A stretch of 64,000 bases of DNA, from contig OY821518.1 of NCBI GenBank assembly GCA_963682025.1, positions 10,711,590 through 10,775,589 on the forward strand, given 5' to 3'. The number at the start of each line of letters is the position of its first letter. Position 1 is the stretch's first letter. The stretch comes from Cordilura impudica. Taxonomy: Eukaryota > Arthropoda > Insecta > Diptera > Scathophagidae. A program made the translations under genes and the position numbers. Shown here in pieces: positions 1-12,179 of this stretch. The notes under the pieces are model-generated. The model was not told the DNA's origin and made no database searches. It was given only the letters and a program-made list of their open reading frames with translations.

Positions 1-384
1 CAATAAAATTTACGGAGTTGTATTTTTAGAAAAATGTACTATTGATTTCAACTTAAATTTCGACAATGCTTCCACTATTAAACTATTCCAACTTAGTATA
101 CAATTTCCGTTCTAGCTATTGGGACGATATCTATAATATTAATCCTCCCCATATCAAAAATAATTTTTAAAATCTAAAAATGTTTAGCTCGTAATGGCGA
201 TAAAGCCGGAAAAAATATAATTTTTACCTGCGATTTCTCACCTAAGAGGTAGACTATATACATATACATATATATATTTCTAATCATAAGCAAAGCAATG
301 CAAAATTTAAATATGCCCTTAACTATTTCATTTCATTCAATGCCTGCTTTGATGTCGAATATATTCGACAAAAAGACGGAAAGG
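1..384. other. AT-rich non-coding sequence
   Basis: No gene, RNA or recognisable transposon terminus is seen here. The sequence is AT-rich with stop codons in all frames and leads directly into a 5'-damaged Helitron copy. Confidence 0.5.
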
Positions 385-710
385 GTTAATAGGTAAGGCA
401 ATTTCTTGTGACCAATGATATGTTCAACAGTTTTCCCCCGATTTAGACCAAACGTATTTTATTTAAAAGGAATTTCTTTTTAGCTGTCCATCAGACTTAC
501 AGATTTTTAAATATTTCAATTTTGTTGGAGTTATGCCCAGTTAATATATGCATAAAATTATACAATGCTATGTGTGTGTTTATTAAATTTCGTAATGTGT
601 TTGTAAAAAAATGAGTTTGTTTCCTTTATTCACAATAATAATTGTGTTGAATTGAAAAATATTTTTGGACATAGTATACATTTAGGGTCTTAACATAAAT
701 AAAAAATTTC
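385..710 (+). mobile_element. HINE (non-autonomous Helitron) copy, both ends damaged
   Basis: Recognised by the shared HINE body: a block beginning TTAATAGGTAAGGC, then TTTCTTGTGACC, GACCAAACGTATTTTATTT, a CAGATTTACAG-like block, ACAATGCTATGTGTGTGTTT and AGGGTCTTA. The 5' TCTATAA and the 3' hairpin plus CTAG end are missing. It has no coding capacity; mobilisation would depend on a Rep/helicase supplied in trans. Confidence 0.7.
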
Positions 711-2890
711 CACTTAATATATTTATCAAATATTTACACAAAATATTTGTTTAATAATTATTTTAAAACAATTTATATTAAATATGTGGTCAATATTTGT
801 TTTTAATTTTAGTAAATTTTTTTTACTAAAAATTAGTTCAATATTTCACATAAATATTAGTAAATGTTTTTAGTAAATATTGGTTCAATATTTCCCAATT
901 ATTAAGAAAATTTTCTAGTAACTAAATATTGTTCGTATGTGTAGAATATATTTACAAAATTCTTCTTCAATATTTCTTCTTAATTTTAGTGAAATATTTT
1001 TAATAAAAATTTATTCTATATTTCTGCTTAGTTTTAGTAAAATATTAGTTCAATATTTCCAAATATTAAAAAAAAATGCTTCTAGGAAATATTATTTATA
1101 GTTGCGAAATATATTTACTAACTTCTTCGTCAGTACTTTTTCTTTATTTTAATAAAATATTTTTACTAAATATTTATTCAATATTTCTTCTTATATTTAA
1201 TAAATTATTATACTTGACAAATGTCTTTACTAAATATTAGTAAATATTTATGTAAATATAAGTTCAATATTCCACTATTTCTATTAAGTATTTCACCAGT
1301 AATAATTAAGTTCAAATGTTTTTATTTTAAATAAGGCAAAAAACATTGGTAAATTTGTTTAAAAATTCATCTATATTCTGCATGACAGTTTATACAGCTA
1401 TTTTGAGTCGAGTCACCGACCCTCATCAGTAACCAAAAGTGCTAGATAATTTGTTTTGTAAAAATATATATTATTTTCTATAAAAATAAAAATCTTTTTT
1501 AAAATACGCTAAATGTGAGTTTGGCAAAAAAAAAAATTGTTCATTTGTCACGACTAAAACAAATACGTATATTGTAGTAAGCACTATATACTCATATACA
1601 AACATATTTGTTTCAAAGTTGTTTTATATTTTAGTTTGTTATATTGGAGAAAGTTAAATAGTATAAGTCTTTGTTTGGATTCTCATTGCATTGGTTTCAA
1701 ACTATGTTTTAATAAATATTTCCACTTCAATATTTCTGTTAGTAAAATAGTTTTACCAAATATTTATTCAATATTTCCTCTTAATTTTAGTAAAATTATT
1801 ATACTAAATATTGAAAAAATATTTCTACTAAATTTAAGTACATATTTTTATATTTCAACTAAATATTTGATCAAAAGTTGTTCTAATTATAGTTAAATAT
1901 ATTAAGTAAAAATTTGTGTAATAATTCTTCTTTATTTTAGTCAAATATTTGTATTAATGAATGCTAGCAAATCCCAGCCTTCAAAATTCGAGTGCAAATT
2001 CATTTATTAAAGACCATAAAGGTATGCTAATCAATTTTAACCAATTCAGAATTCAATACTTTTTAAATATTGGTTAGTGTCGTTATTGGTTTATGTCCAA
2101 AATTATTTTTCAATTCAGCACAATTATTATTGTGAATGAGGAACACAAACTCACAAACACATTAACATATTTAATAAACAAACACATAGCATTGTATGAT
2201 TTTATGCATGTGTTAGTAGCAACAATACTCCAAAAAAATTTAAAAATTTAAAAATCTATAAATCTATAAATGTATAATCAAGAAATCGCATTACCTATTA
2301 ATATTATAGACTTCTACTTCAATATTTTTTCTTACTTTTAGTAAAATGGTTTTACCAAATATTTATTCCTCTTAATTTTAGTAAAATTATTATACTAAAT
2401 ATTGAATAAATATTTGTTCTAAATATAGGTAAATAGTTTTATTAAATATAAGTTAAATATCTTTATATTTCAATTAAAAACTTCATCAAATATTGTTCTC
2501 ATTAGCAGTTAAATATATTAAATGAATATTCTTCTTTATTTTAGTAAAAATATTAAATAAATATTTGTTAAATAATTCTTTTTTATATTCTCCTAAGTTT
2601 TAGTAAACTATATTTACTAAATATTTATTCAGCATTTCTTCCTAATTTTAATCAAATTATTATACTTAATATTGAATAAATATATCTACTAACTATAAGT
2701 AAATATTTGCGTAAATATTTTACTATTTCTAATAAACATTTCATTAATATTTATTCTAAATAGTAGCGGAATATATTAAATAAATATTTATTTAATAATT
2801 TTTCTCCATTATAATACAATATTTGTATTTAATATAAGACTAATGTTTTAATAAATATTTCGACTAAATATTGGTAATAATTTTTAGTAA
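711..2890. repeat. Degenerate AT-rich satellite (TACTAAATATT / TTCAATATTTC motif)
   Basis: Roughly 60-bp degenerate units repeat the phrases TTCAATATTTCTTCTTA, TTTTAGTAAAATATT and TACTAAATATT many times. The array is split by a minus-strand HINE at 1964-2311 and the same motif resumes on the other side, so the array predates that insertion. The open frame at 1636-1896 lies inside the array and is a by-product of the repeat. Confidence 0.65.
1964..2311 (-). mobile_element. HINE copy, minus strand, both termini recognisable
   Basis: Read on the minus strand it starts TCTATAATATTAATAGG and ends in a hairpin around CGAATTT followed by CTAG, with T as the next base. A 5' TC, a 3' CTRR end preceded by a short hairpin and insertion next to T are canonical Helitron features. 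It lies inside the AT-rich satellite without a target duplication, as expected for Helitrons. Confidence 0.75.
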
Positions 2891-3253
2891 ATATATGTAG
2901 GATTTTGGGCTACGATTTTATTTGGAGTGAAATACGTTTGAATTTAGGTGAATTCAATATTAATTTTTCTTAATAATTTAAAACAGACTATCAAATATAA
3001 ATTATGTATATTAAGGTACGTGTTCACTCTAGGAAATCTATAGAGAGACTCTTCTGGTCTGCCTGTTTTCTAAAACCATATACCTTTTCTTTGGCCGTCT
3101 GCAAAGCTAAAGTCATAGAATACTTTTACTAATCGTCAGTTAATTTCAAAATCTGTATGGTGATATTATCCGTTAAAATAATATCAATGCTTACTCTCTC
3201 TATTCGTCAGTTAAATTGTAGGTTAGTCCAGTAATATACCAAATCTATATATA
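2891..3253. other. AT-rich spacer without recognisable genes
   Basis: Nothing could be assigned here apart from AT-rich spacer between the satellite and a cluster of Helitron-derived repeats. Confidence 0.4.
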
Positions 3254-3560
3254 CTAGCATAAGCCAGCACTCGAAATTCGAGTGCACATTCTATGATATT
3301 TAATTTTAATTTTTTTTTCTTTCAATGTTTTTTTAATCTATATATGTGAAAAATTTATGATAATAAATAATTTTATAAGAGCGTAAAGGTATGCTAATCA
3401 ATTTTAGGCAATTCACAATTCACAACACAGGGCGTGTGGTATAAAATTATAATGAAATTCGAGAATTGTGAATTGGCTAAAATTCATTAACATATCTGGG
3501 TCTTATACAATTATTTATTATTATTTTATTTTATTTAATGTAATTTCTCTAGACTATATA
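3254..3560. repeat. HINE 3' end (minus) fused to a palindromic repeat
   Basis: Positions 3254-3290 carry a minus-strand HINE 3' terminus (CTAG, then the hairpin CTCGAAATTCGAG). From about 3330 to 3520 the sequence is an imperfect palindrome: a segment containing TTATAAGAGCGTAAAGGTATG returns as its reverse complement after a centre containing GGGCGTGTGGTATAAAATTA. The same palindrome occurs inverted at 6562-6745, so it is a dispersed unit and not a local accident. Confidence 0.6.
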
Positions 3561-4006
3561 TCTATGACATTAATAGGTAAGTCGATTTCATGTGACCGAT
3601 AAGTTGTTCCACAGTTTTCTCTCGATTGTGACCAAACGTATTTTATTTGAAAGCTATTTCTTTTTAGCTGTCCACCAGATTTACAGATTTTTAAATTTTT
3701 AAACATTTTTGGAGTAAAATGCATTCAAAGTTGCTATGTGCGTGTTTATTAAATTTGTTAATATGTTTTTCTTAATTCACAATAATAATTGTGTTGAACT
3801 GAAAAATATTTCTGGACATAAACCATTCACAATAATAATAGTGTTGAATTTAAACTAATAATGCAATCGATATTTAAGAAATGTTGAATTGTGAATTGGC
3901 TAAAATTGGCTAGCATACCTTTAGGGTCTTATAAAATAATTTATTAAATGAAAAAATAAAATTTCCTAGAATTTGCACCTGAATTTCGAGGGCAGGGATC
4001 GGCTAG
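3561..4006 (+). mobile_element. HINE copy, 5' member of a head-to-tail pair
   Basis: Starts TCTATGACATTAATAGG (a variant of the family 5' end) preceded by A and ends GGCTAG. It is longer than most copies because a segment with the ACAATAATAAT / GTGTTGAATT phrase is repeated internally. The next copy begins at the following base with no spacer. Confidence 0.75.
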
Positions 4007-4363
4007 TATAATATTAATAGGCTAGGCGATTTTTTGTTACCGATGTTTTGTTCTACCGTTTTATACTGATTTTGACCAAATGTATTTAATTTAAAAGGTT
4101 ATTCTTTTTAGCTGTTCACCAGATTTACAGAGTTTTAACTTTTTTCCTATATCTTGAGTACATTGCATTTAATGTTGCTAAGAACATATACATAAAATTA
4201 TACATATGCTATGTGTGTGTTTATTAAATTTGTTAATGTGTTTGTTAATGAGTTTGTTATCTTCATTTACAATAATAAACCAAAAGAGTGTTGGTTTGTG
4301 AATTTGCTAAGTTGAAAGTTGCCTAGAAATTGCACTCGAAATTCGAGCGCTGGAATCTGCTAG
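4007..4363 (+). mobile_element. HINE copy, 3' member of a head-to-tail pair
   Basis: Begins TATAATATTAATAGGC immediately after the CTAG of the upstream copy, lacking only the leading TC, and ends with a hairpin (CTCGAAATTCGAG) then CTAG followed by T. Direct head-to-tail joining of two copies is consistent with rolling-circle Helitron transposition. Confidence 0.8.
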
Positions 4364-4599
4364 TTTATTTAAATATGTCAAAATTCAAAGTTTGGCCTCA
4401 GCAAGGAATGGGTTAACGTTGTTCGATTTATTCCAAATTTTTAGCATAGAAGACTTGCACATTTTGTTATTACATTTTAAGCGTCGCATCTAAAAATTCA
4501 ACAGCACTTACAAAATATTTGATTTAATTTAATAATTTGTCCCCAATAATTTGCTACCCCAAGTTGAAGAGGGTTAAAAGGGTAATATTGTTTTTTTCA
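4364..4599. other. Unassigned AT-rich sequence
   Basis: No feature recognised. Confidence 0.4.
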
Positions 4600-5470
4600 G
4601 AAACCTTAGGCTATTAAGATAAAATGTAACATTTAAAAGTAGAAAACTGATAAATTCTTGATACAAAGAATTAAGAAAGAATACATTAGCTGAATATTTA
4701 AAAAAATCTCAGTTTTCTCGAAATCCACCAAAAAAATTCTTTGTAAAAAAAATTCTGGCGGGGGGATTTACTTAAAAATTCACACAGCTAATGTCTGACA
4801 TACATTTAACAAAACTTTAAAGTGCCAGATCCATTTTTGAGATTTTGTTTAAGAAAATTTTTTTAAACTTAAAGAAGGAGTTTTAAAAATTTTATCAAGA
4901 AAAATTTTGCATTTTTGGTCTCATTACGCAATAGGTTAGCAACGCCTTAATAAAACATTACTTCATATCTGAGTACTTATAGGTATAGAGACCAAACAAA
5001 AAAATTATGGCTTTAATCAATTTGTTTAAGTTGAAAAAATATTCATCACATTTCATGACCTGGAATTTTTTTTTGGCAAAAAAGTGGTCTGGGGCATTTA
5101 TTATTTCTTGGCCAGTTTTTATTTGATTTGGAAGTTATATAGCTTTTTGAAAAGATAATTTAGTACTGATGTCGATTCATATAACAACTTGTCGAAAAAA
5201 TTTAACTAAAGAACGAAATTTTCGTAAAATCTGAAAAAAGTCATATTTTCCCCATATAAACACACCTGAAATTTTCAGTCGCGATGAAGCACCTCTAAAT
5301 TTGTTTTGATTGAACCAAAACTTTGTATATCTCAGTTTTTTTTGCTACTCGCATATATCTAGGGGGTGAGACCGAGAGTTTGTTTGAACACTTTTCAATC
5401 CACATTTCCTATCATGTTTATAAAATTTCATATTAAATAACAGTTTTGGAGGCAATATTACCCAGTAAAA
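4600..5470. repeat. Dispersed repeat R2 (non-coding)
   Basis: A non-coding block whose central part, including TCTGGCACTTTAAAG (in reverse) and the AATTTTTTTTACAAAG region, recurs on the opposite strand at 32514-32607 and 33551-33660, where it is split by a foldback insertion. No ORF or terminal repeat was found, so its class is unknown. Its value is as the pre-insertion reference for the 33 kb foldback. Confidence 0.5.
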
Positions 5471-6423
5471 ATAAGGTAAAGTACTTACAGTAGATTACAT
5501 AGAAATTAAGACTAACCAAAACTAAGGATTCTTGATGAAAACTGGCTTGATTTATAGTGACAACCTATTTAATTTATTGGTTATTCGGCTTAATAGAACC
5601 ACCACTATTTGTTACTAATGAATTTTAGAAAATTTGTCTAACCATGTTCCGTTATAAATTTAAAAAAATCTTGCATCGATTTTCAGCCCATAGTTCAGTG
5701 TTTTTGTAAGCTTGTTGTCTGTTTTTTTCTTTTGTTTGTTCAATGTGTAAATTCTGTGGCATGATAATGTTACTTGTGATCATCATCATCATCGTCATCA
5801 TCATTATTGGGTTGATAATGTTGATGTGTTTTAAGTGTTTTATACAACTCGAAAATATACATTTTGTTTATATTTCAAGCGCTTCTACTTAAGTTTGTTT
5901 AATTCCATATGCTTTTGCTTTCTTTTCTACTTCTGTTTTTCACTTAATCTCGTTTAATTAAAATGAATAGAAATAATGCAACAAAATGTTGTGTAGTGCT
6001 TTTATGTTTTGTCTTATAGAATGCGTTAGAGCAACGTTAAATTAAGAAAAGGAGGAAATAGTTAAATTAAAGGAGATTTAAAGAATTAAAAAAGACGGAA
6101 AAATTAAAAATTACATATTTGAGCAAAATTCTTTAAGCATTTTTTTCTTTCGGGAAGGCAATAATTTGTAGTTTGATTAGAAATATACACCACTATGATA
6201 GATCGTGATATATGTATATAAATATATTATTATAAATTTATGACATAATAGTCTGTAAATATTGACATAATCTATATATTAATACGTGAAGGGGAATTTC
6301 TTCATCCCTTTTTAAGCATAATGCGAACAAGGAGGAGTGTGAAAATTGGCATAGTTATAGTCCGCATGGAGGAGAAGTGCAGAATTTAAAAATTTTATGT
6401 ATAATATGTGTTGAAAATATATT
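5471..6423. other. AT-rich sequence with a short CAT/ATC-type simple repeat
   Basis: A trinucleotide tract (ATC)n lies near 5780-5810. No coding potential or transposon end was recognised. Confidence 0.4.
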
Positions 6424-6553
6424 AAATAAAATAAAATAAAATAAAATAAAATAAAATAAAATAAAATAAAATAAAATAAAATAAAATAAAATAAAATAAA
6501 ATAAAATAAAATAAAATAAAATAAAATAAAATAAAATAAAATAAAATAAAATA
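6424..6553. repeat. (AAAAT)n microsatellite
   Basis: About 130 bp of essentially uninterrupted 5-bp units (AAATA/AAAAT), roughly 26 copies. It sits immediately before the inverted copy of the palindromic repeat at 6562. Confidence 0.95.
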
Positions 6554-6561
6554 TTAACAGT

Positions 6562-6745
6562 ACATAATTTTATAAGAGCCTAAAAGTATGCTAATAAATT
6601 TTAGCCAATTCACAATCCATCGAATTTCATTATAATTGTGTATCACACGCCCTGTGTTGAATTCAGAATATCCTAAAATTGCTAGCCATACCTTTATACT
6701 CTTATAAAATTATTTATTAGCATAAATTTTTCACGTATATAGAAT
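6562..6745 (-). repeat. Palindromic Helitron-associated repeat, second copy
   Basis: Reverse complement of the palindrome at about 3330-3520: the arms share TTATAAGAG and TAAAAGTATGCTAAT-like blocks around a centre with ACACGCCCTGTGTTGAATTC. Downstream (6746-6900) is a weak remnant of the fly repeat containing GAGTCGATATAGCGATG. Confidence 0.55.
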
Positions 6746-7319
6746 AAAAAACATTGAGAGAAAAAAATTTAAAGAAAAAATAAAATATTATGGGTTGGTT
6801 ATGCTTGTAGCCTGTAAATATACGATTATAACAAGTGGAGTCGATATAGCGATGATTGTATGTCAGTCTGTTTATATCAGAATCACTGTTAAATTTCAAA
6901 ATGTTTGAGCAAAAGTTGGCAACCCTATAGTGATAAACACGGATCTTTTGTATCGCTCTTTGTTATAATTAATTATTAAATAAAAGTATAACTTACAACG
7001 ACTTGTTTCACATCATTTTGTTTGTTATCAACCAGCGGGAGTGTGTAGTATATTGAAGTTTGCACAGTATCATTAATGGTGTTTTATTTACTTTCTATAA
7101 TAATAAAGTAAGTCACTTTCCATTAAATTTATTTATATTTATTGGAATTTTGGTTCGCAAACCACTTAATTGTTTGAAAACCACAAAATATTATATATAC
7201 CATTAAACATAAAAGGAATATCAGCTGTTTTTATATTCACCACACACGGTGCTGCCAGATTTTAGCATTTTGTTAATACTCAAACCGTATTTTTAAAAGG
7301 CCCAGAATAATATTTTATC
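6746..7319. other. Degraded repeat remnant and unassigned sequence
   Basis: Around 6836-6870 the phrase AGTCGATATAGCGATG followed by a decayed GTCTGT stretch matches the element at 50287-50832. Nothing else was identified. The true 5' end of the LINE that follows could lie in this stretch. Confidence 0.4.
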
Positions 7320-7364
7320 GCCACGGTATTTAGTGACTAAATTGTTCTTATAATTTGGCATAAA

Positions 7365-8102
7365 ATGAATCCTGATTCCCAACTATTAATGGAAGAACGT
7401 TTTTCCAGAATGTCAATTGACATATCTAATAACATTGTATTTAAAATAAAGGAGTCTGAGGAGCGTAATTAACTAAAATTGTCAACATTGAGGAAAAAAT
7501 ATATTCTGTCTCCGACAGGGTCAGCAAGCTAGAACAAATTATTCCGAAAATTGTTGACCTTAAAAATGAAATTGATACCTTAAAGCGATCTTTGGACAAG
7601 CAAGAAAATACTAAAGTCGCTAATGAGATACGAATTCACGGCATTCCATACTATGAAAATGAAAACTTACAGACTACATTTATGAATATTTGTGAGACCA
7701 TTAATGCAACTGTTCCAAATATAATTAAAATAACTCGTCTTCAAAACTATCGAAACAATAGTAAAAATGATAACGTTATTGATCCTACTATTGCCATAAA
7801 ATTGTCATCAGCTCAGGAGAAAAATTATATTTTGAAGCAAGCTGCTGTTTTTCGTCGTAACTCTGAAGACCTTCTGCGCCTTTGTCATGCTGGTTTTGAT
7901 TCTAATGAACCATTCTATATAAATGAAGCTCTAACCAGATTTAACCACAATCTTCTTAAGGAAGCAATTAAGTTAAAACGGAAAAAAACTACTCTCATCA
8001 GTTTACACTCGCCGTGGCCGTATTTATGCCAAACGCTCTAAGTCCGACAGCGCGTTTTGTGCATTTTCTGGAAAATATCGAAACATCGGAAAACACACGT
8101 GA
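7365..8102 (+). pseudogene. LINE-A ORF1 (RNA-binding protein), frameshifted
   Basis: ORF1 of the retrotransposon, normally an RNA-binding chaperone that coats the element's RNA. The ATG at 7365 opens a frame that stops near 7470. A one-base shift gives a heptad-like segment (coiled coil, about 7475-7600). That runs into a globular part beginning around IRIHGIPYYEN and continuing through IIKITRLQNY, which resembles the RRM-like fold of LINE ORF1 proteins. A second shift near 7990 is needed to reach the basic C-terminus containing the YTRRGRIYAKR motif, with the stop at 8102. I see no zinc knuckles. The two frameshifts make it non-functional as it stands. It lies about 190 bp upstream of ORF2. 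Confidence 0.75.
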
Positions 8103-8291
8103 CAACTTTCCAGTTTCTGTAGTAGAAGGGTTTCGCCAGTAATATTTTAAAATTTAAAACTGTCGTAATTATTTCCATAACCTATTTTTATTTTTGTATT
8201 TTTTTTATATCTCTCTTTTTTATTATGCCTTTTTATTTTAAATTTTTTGAGTATTTCTTATTTGATGTTGATATTTGCTTAATACTTTATT

Positions 8292-11076
8292 ATGACTTCT
8301 TCTAATATTCGGTCGAGTTCCAAATACAACACTCATTCTATGATTCGTATAATTGGTAAACAAAAGGAAGGTTTAAAAATTTGTCACTTGAATGCTCAAA
8401 GTCTTTTTTGTAAATTTGATGAATTTCGATACATTTTTGAAAACTCAGGAATTAATGTAATTTGTATATCTGAAACATGGTTCAATCCGAATAAGATAAA
8501 AAACTTTCAGGTCAAAATAGACGGCTATGATTTATTTCGAGCTGATAGGAATACTGGTAAACGTGCTGGAGGCGTTGCAATGTATGTCAAGAAACAATTA
8601 CGTTCTCGATTTGTTTGCAAATCTATCGATGAAGAATATGATTTTGTATTTCTTGAACTTCCTTGTGACGTAAGCAAATGTCTCATAGGTGTTTTATATA
8701 GGCCTAATGATTCACTAGAGATTTCTCCGGTTGTTAATTTGTTAGATGAAAATTGTTTATCTTATAGTGATATTATTCTTTCTGGAGACCTAAATGGAAA
8801 TTTGCTCATTGATTCTGATCTAATTTCACTTTTGAACCGATTGGGCTTACAGCTGTAAACACTACTATCCCCACTCATTTCACTTCAATGTGTAGTACCC
8901 TTATTGACGTGTTCTTTGTCTCAGATATTAGAAAAGTTATTTTGCATGACCAGTTTTCTTCTCCTAATTTCTCAAAACATGACGCCATTTATATGACCTT
9001 TAACCTTCCTTATTTTAAACATGAAAAACCACAGCATATTTCTTTCCGTGATTACAAGAATATTAACTATGATACTCTTTTAAATGAAATTAATATAATC
9101 AATTGGACCAGTATCTACAGTAATCCTGATTTAAACCAACAGATATCCTTTTTTTATGAAGCTACCACATACCTATACGACAAATACGTACCGGTTAGAA
9201 AGAAAACTGTTAAATCTTCTACTAAGCCTTGGTTTAATCAAAATATTTGTGATTTAATAGTTAAAAGAAATTCTGCTTACGATAAGTGGAAAAGATATAA
9301 AACTACACAGTCAAATGAAATTTTTAAATCACTACGTAGGTCTGTTACTAGGGAAGTAAATTTAGCTAAGCAACGCTATTATAGTCGTGTATTTTCAGAG
9401 GCTATGGATACTAAAAATATGTGGAAAGAGATAAAGAAAATTGGTTATAAAGATGAAAGTGAATCGGTAAATCTTTCCACTTTTGAACTAAATGAATTGA
9501 ATAGACAACTTACTTCAAATGACTCAACTCCTCTTCGTTCTGACTCTTATGCAAATCTACCAGATTGCAATCTGGATTCTGCGTTAACCAGGAGGATGTT
9601 CTGGAAGCTTTTCTTTCCATAAAGTCAAAATCAATTGGTCTAGACGGTATGAATCCAATATTTATTAAAGCTATTTTACCACAGGTTTTAACTAACACTA
9701 TTTTTACAAAATCTATTTTCCCTGATTTGTGGAAATGGGCAAAAGTAATTCCCTTGCCGAAATCTAATAAAGAATACAGGCCAATTTCCGTACTTCCTTT
9801 TCTTTCGAAAGTTTTCGAAAAAATTATGAGCAAACAAATGAATGAACATATATCCAATAATAATCTTTTATCATCTAAGCAATCTGGTTTTCGCAGGAAA
9901 AGAGGGTGTATCACTACTTTAATTGATGTATCGGAAGATCTTCGTTATATCGTTGATAGTGGTAATATTGCTTTTTTGACTTTATTGGACCACTCTAAAG
10001 CTTTTGACTCAGTAGACCATGATATTCTTGTTAAAAAGCTTAAACATATTTTTGGTTATTTTGAAACCTCCTCTAAATTGATTAGCTCTTACCTTTGGAA
10101 TAGAGAGCAAGTAGTTGTCTCTAAAGACAAGTCGTCTACCTCTGCGTCTTTAAGTAGGGGTGTTCCGCAGGGGTCTATACTTGGCCCTCTTTTGTTTTCT
10201 ATTTACATACATGATCTACCACGCGTAATTAATTCATGCCAAATGCACATGTACGCTGATGACGTTCAGTTATACACATCATGTAACGTACGAGATGTGG
10301 AAAATTGTGTACAGAACCTGAATACTGAACTGAACCACGTATTTGAATGGGTTAGGTTGAATTGTCTTACCTTAAATCCGAAAAAATCTCAGTGCCTTGT
10401 TATTTTTAAAAAGATATATGATACCACTTGTCTTCCGAAAGTTAGTATTAATGGAGTGGATATTCCCTACGTTGCGAATGCTAAAAACCTTGGAATGATT
10501 TTTAATAATACGCTAACGTGGAATGATCAAATTAACAAAGCTTCTGGAAAAGTTTATAGTATTCTCCGTAGCCTTTGGTCTTCTCAATACTTCACACCGC
10601 AGAAAAATAGATTTGTTCTTGCAAAATCGTTTATCTTACCTACGCTTTTATATGGTTGTGAATTTTTATCAAGTTGTGATAGTGCAGACATGGGTAAACT
10701 TACACACGTCTTTAAAAGTGTAGTTAGATATGTTTATGGTTTACGCAAATATGATAGTATCTCCGCTTTTCTAAGTAAAATTTATGGCATTTCATTTGAA
10801 GACTATCTTAAATTTAGAACTTTACTTATGGTTCATAAAATTATTTTCACTAGAGAACCCGTTTACCTTTTCGAGCGATTACTATTTACAAGATCTAACC
10901 ATAATAACTGTCTTGTACCAATATTGTACAATAGACTAATATCCGAAAGACACTTTTTTGTAAATGGCATACGTCTTTGGAACTCGTTACATACTTTAAA
11001 TAATCAACTTCACAAAATATCAAATACAACATCATTTAAGAAAGAACTTTTAAACTTTTTCTCAATTGATTTTTAA
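8292..11076 (+). pseudogene. LINE-A ORF2 (endonuclease-reverse transcriptase), three frames
   Basis: This protein would nick the target, prime and reverse-transcribe the element RNA. The reading frame runs 8292-8858, then about 8840-9590, then 9565-11076, needing two frame changes. The endonuclease shows SETW (residues 60-63), GDLN (165-168), a TLIDVFFVSD segment and a SKHD motif. RT motifs follow in the third frame: AFDSVDHD, GVPQGSILGPLLF and YADD (10252-10263). The C-terminal part has LPTLLYGCE. Against copy 2, the second frame break is a 16-bp deletion after the DCNLDS codons, and an 18-bp in-frame deletion removes six residues after LPQVL. The first break is a missing base near 8838. The catalytic YADD is intact but the protein cannot be made in one piece. 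Confidence 0.9.
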
Positions 11077-11345
11077 TACTTCATTTTAATTTCTTTATTT
11101 AATTTAATTTTAATTTCTATATAATTTTTACCTGCTGTGCAGGATATTTTTACACTTTATTTTTACATTTTTATTTTATTTTTTATATATTTTGTATTAT
11201 ATTTTATATTATTCTTCTAATTTTAATTATAAATTAAACTTACATACATTCTTCTTATTGAAAATTAATTTGTTATGACTAATGTTGTTTTATAAGATTT
11301 TAAATCTTGTTACATTGGGATCTTCATTAATAAAAATTAATTAAT

Positions 11346-12179
11346 TAATTATTTAATTAATTAATATATTAAACATTTAAGGGGTGAAATCTATCTTTTC
11401 GAAAGTAATGAGTGAAAATGTTCAATAATATTGTTTCAACCCAGGACATAGTAGTGAACAATTTTATTTCCTTTAGATTTCTTTTATAAAATAATTAACA
11501 TTAAATCAATTAAATCAATTACTATCCGATTAGAACTGGCTTGAAATTCTTTCATTTACAAATGATGGAAGTAATTTCGATCAAGTAACTCAAACATTTT
11601 ATATGAAACTGTTCTTTTAACGAAACTGTTCCTTTAATAAAAATAGTTAAAGCAAATGCTCCTCCATGGAATGCGAACACACTGGCATGGTTGAAACGAA
11701 AAGTAATAGTCAATTGATTAAAGTCTATATTTTATAGCCAGAAGTCATTACAAAAAAAAAAAAAAATATATATTTCCAGACTTATCTTAGAAAACTGTAA
11801 TCAAGTATTAGAAAAAATACAAAAATATTTTACAGCTTTGTAAATTCTAAACGTAAAACGTAAATGAAAATGAATGGTATTGTTTTCAAACGATGCTGAT
11901 ATTGCGTCCACATCTTCCACAATGTCATTAAACAGCACATGATATCCATATGATATGCAAGGGCTGGCATCAATTAATATTTTATCCCTAGATGTGTTAA
12001 CTGTTTTTGAGAGTCTAAAATGTATAAAAAGTTAATTTAATCCGCGACTAGATGATATACCCAGCTGTATCTGGGAAAATAGTTCCGAAGTATTGGTAAT
12101 CCCGTTAGACCTCATATATACAAACTCTTCTAAATTTGGCTTCTTTCCAAAGTGTTGGAAAGAGTCTTCAAATTTTCCT
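11346..12179. other. AT-rich sequence between elements
   Basis: No gene or terminus recognised. A poly(A) tract lies at about 11753-11766. Confidence 0.4.

Larger units (their letters stand above)
7320..11345 (+). mobile_element. LINE-A copy 1: near full-length non-LTR retrotransposon
   Basis: A two-ORF non-LTR element: ORF1 (coiled coil plus RNA-binding-like domain), then ORF2 with APE-type endonuclease and reverse transcriptase, then a short 3' UTR and an AATT/TTAA-rich simple-repeat tail. The 5' boundary is not marked by a visible target duplication and is approximate. A second, 5'-truncated copy at 22434-25145 is very similar across ORF2 and the 3' UTR, so the family was recently active. 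No RNase H domain follows the RT, which fits the Jockey/CR1/L2 side of the LINE tree, but I do not assign a clade. Confidence 0.9.

Noticed and set aside
9510..9914. 134-residue minus-strand frame
   Set aside because: Antisense shadow of the LINE-A reverse transcriptase frame.
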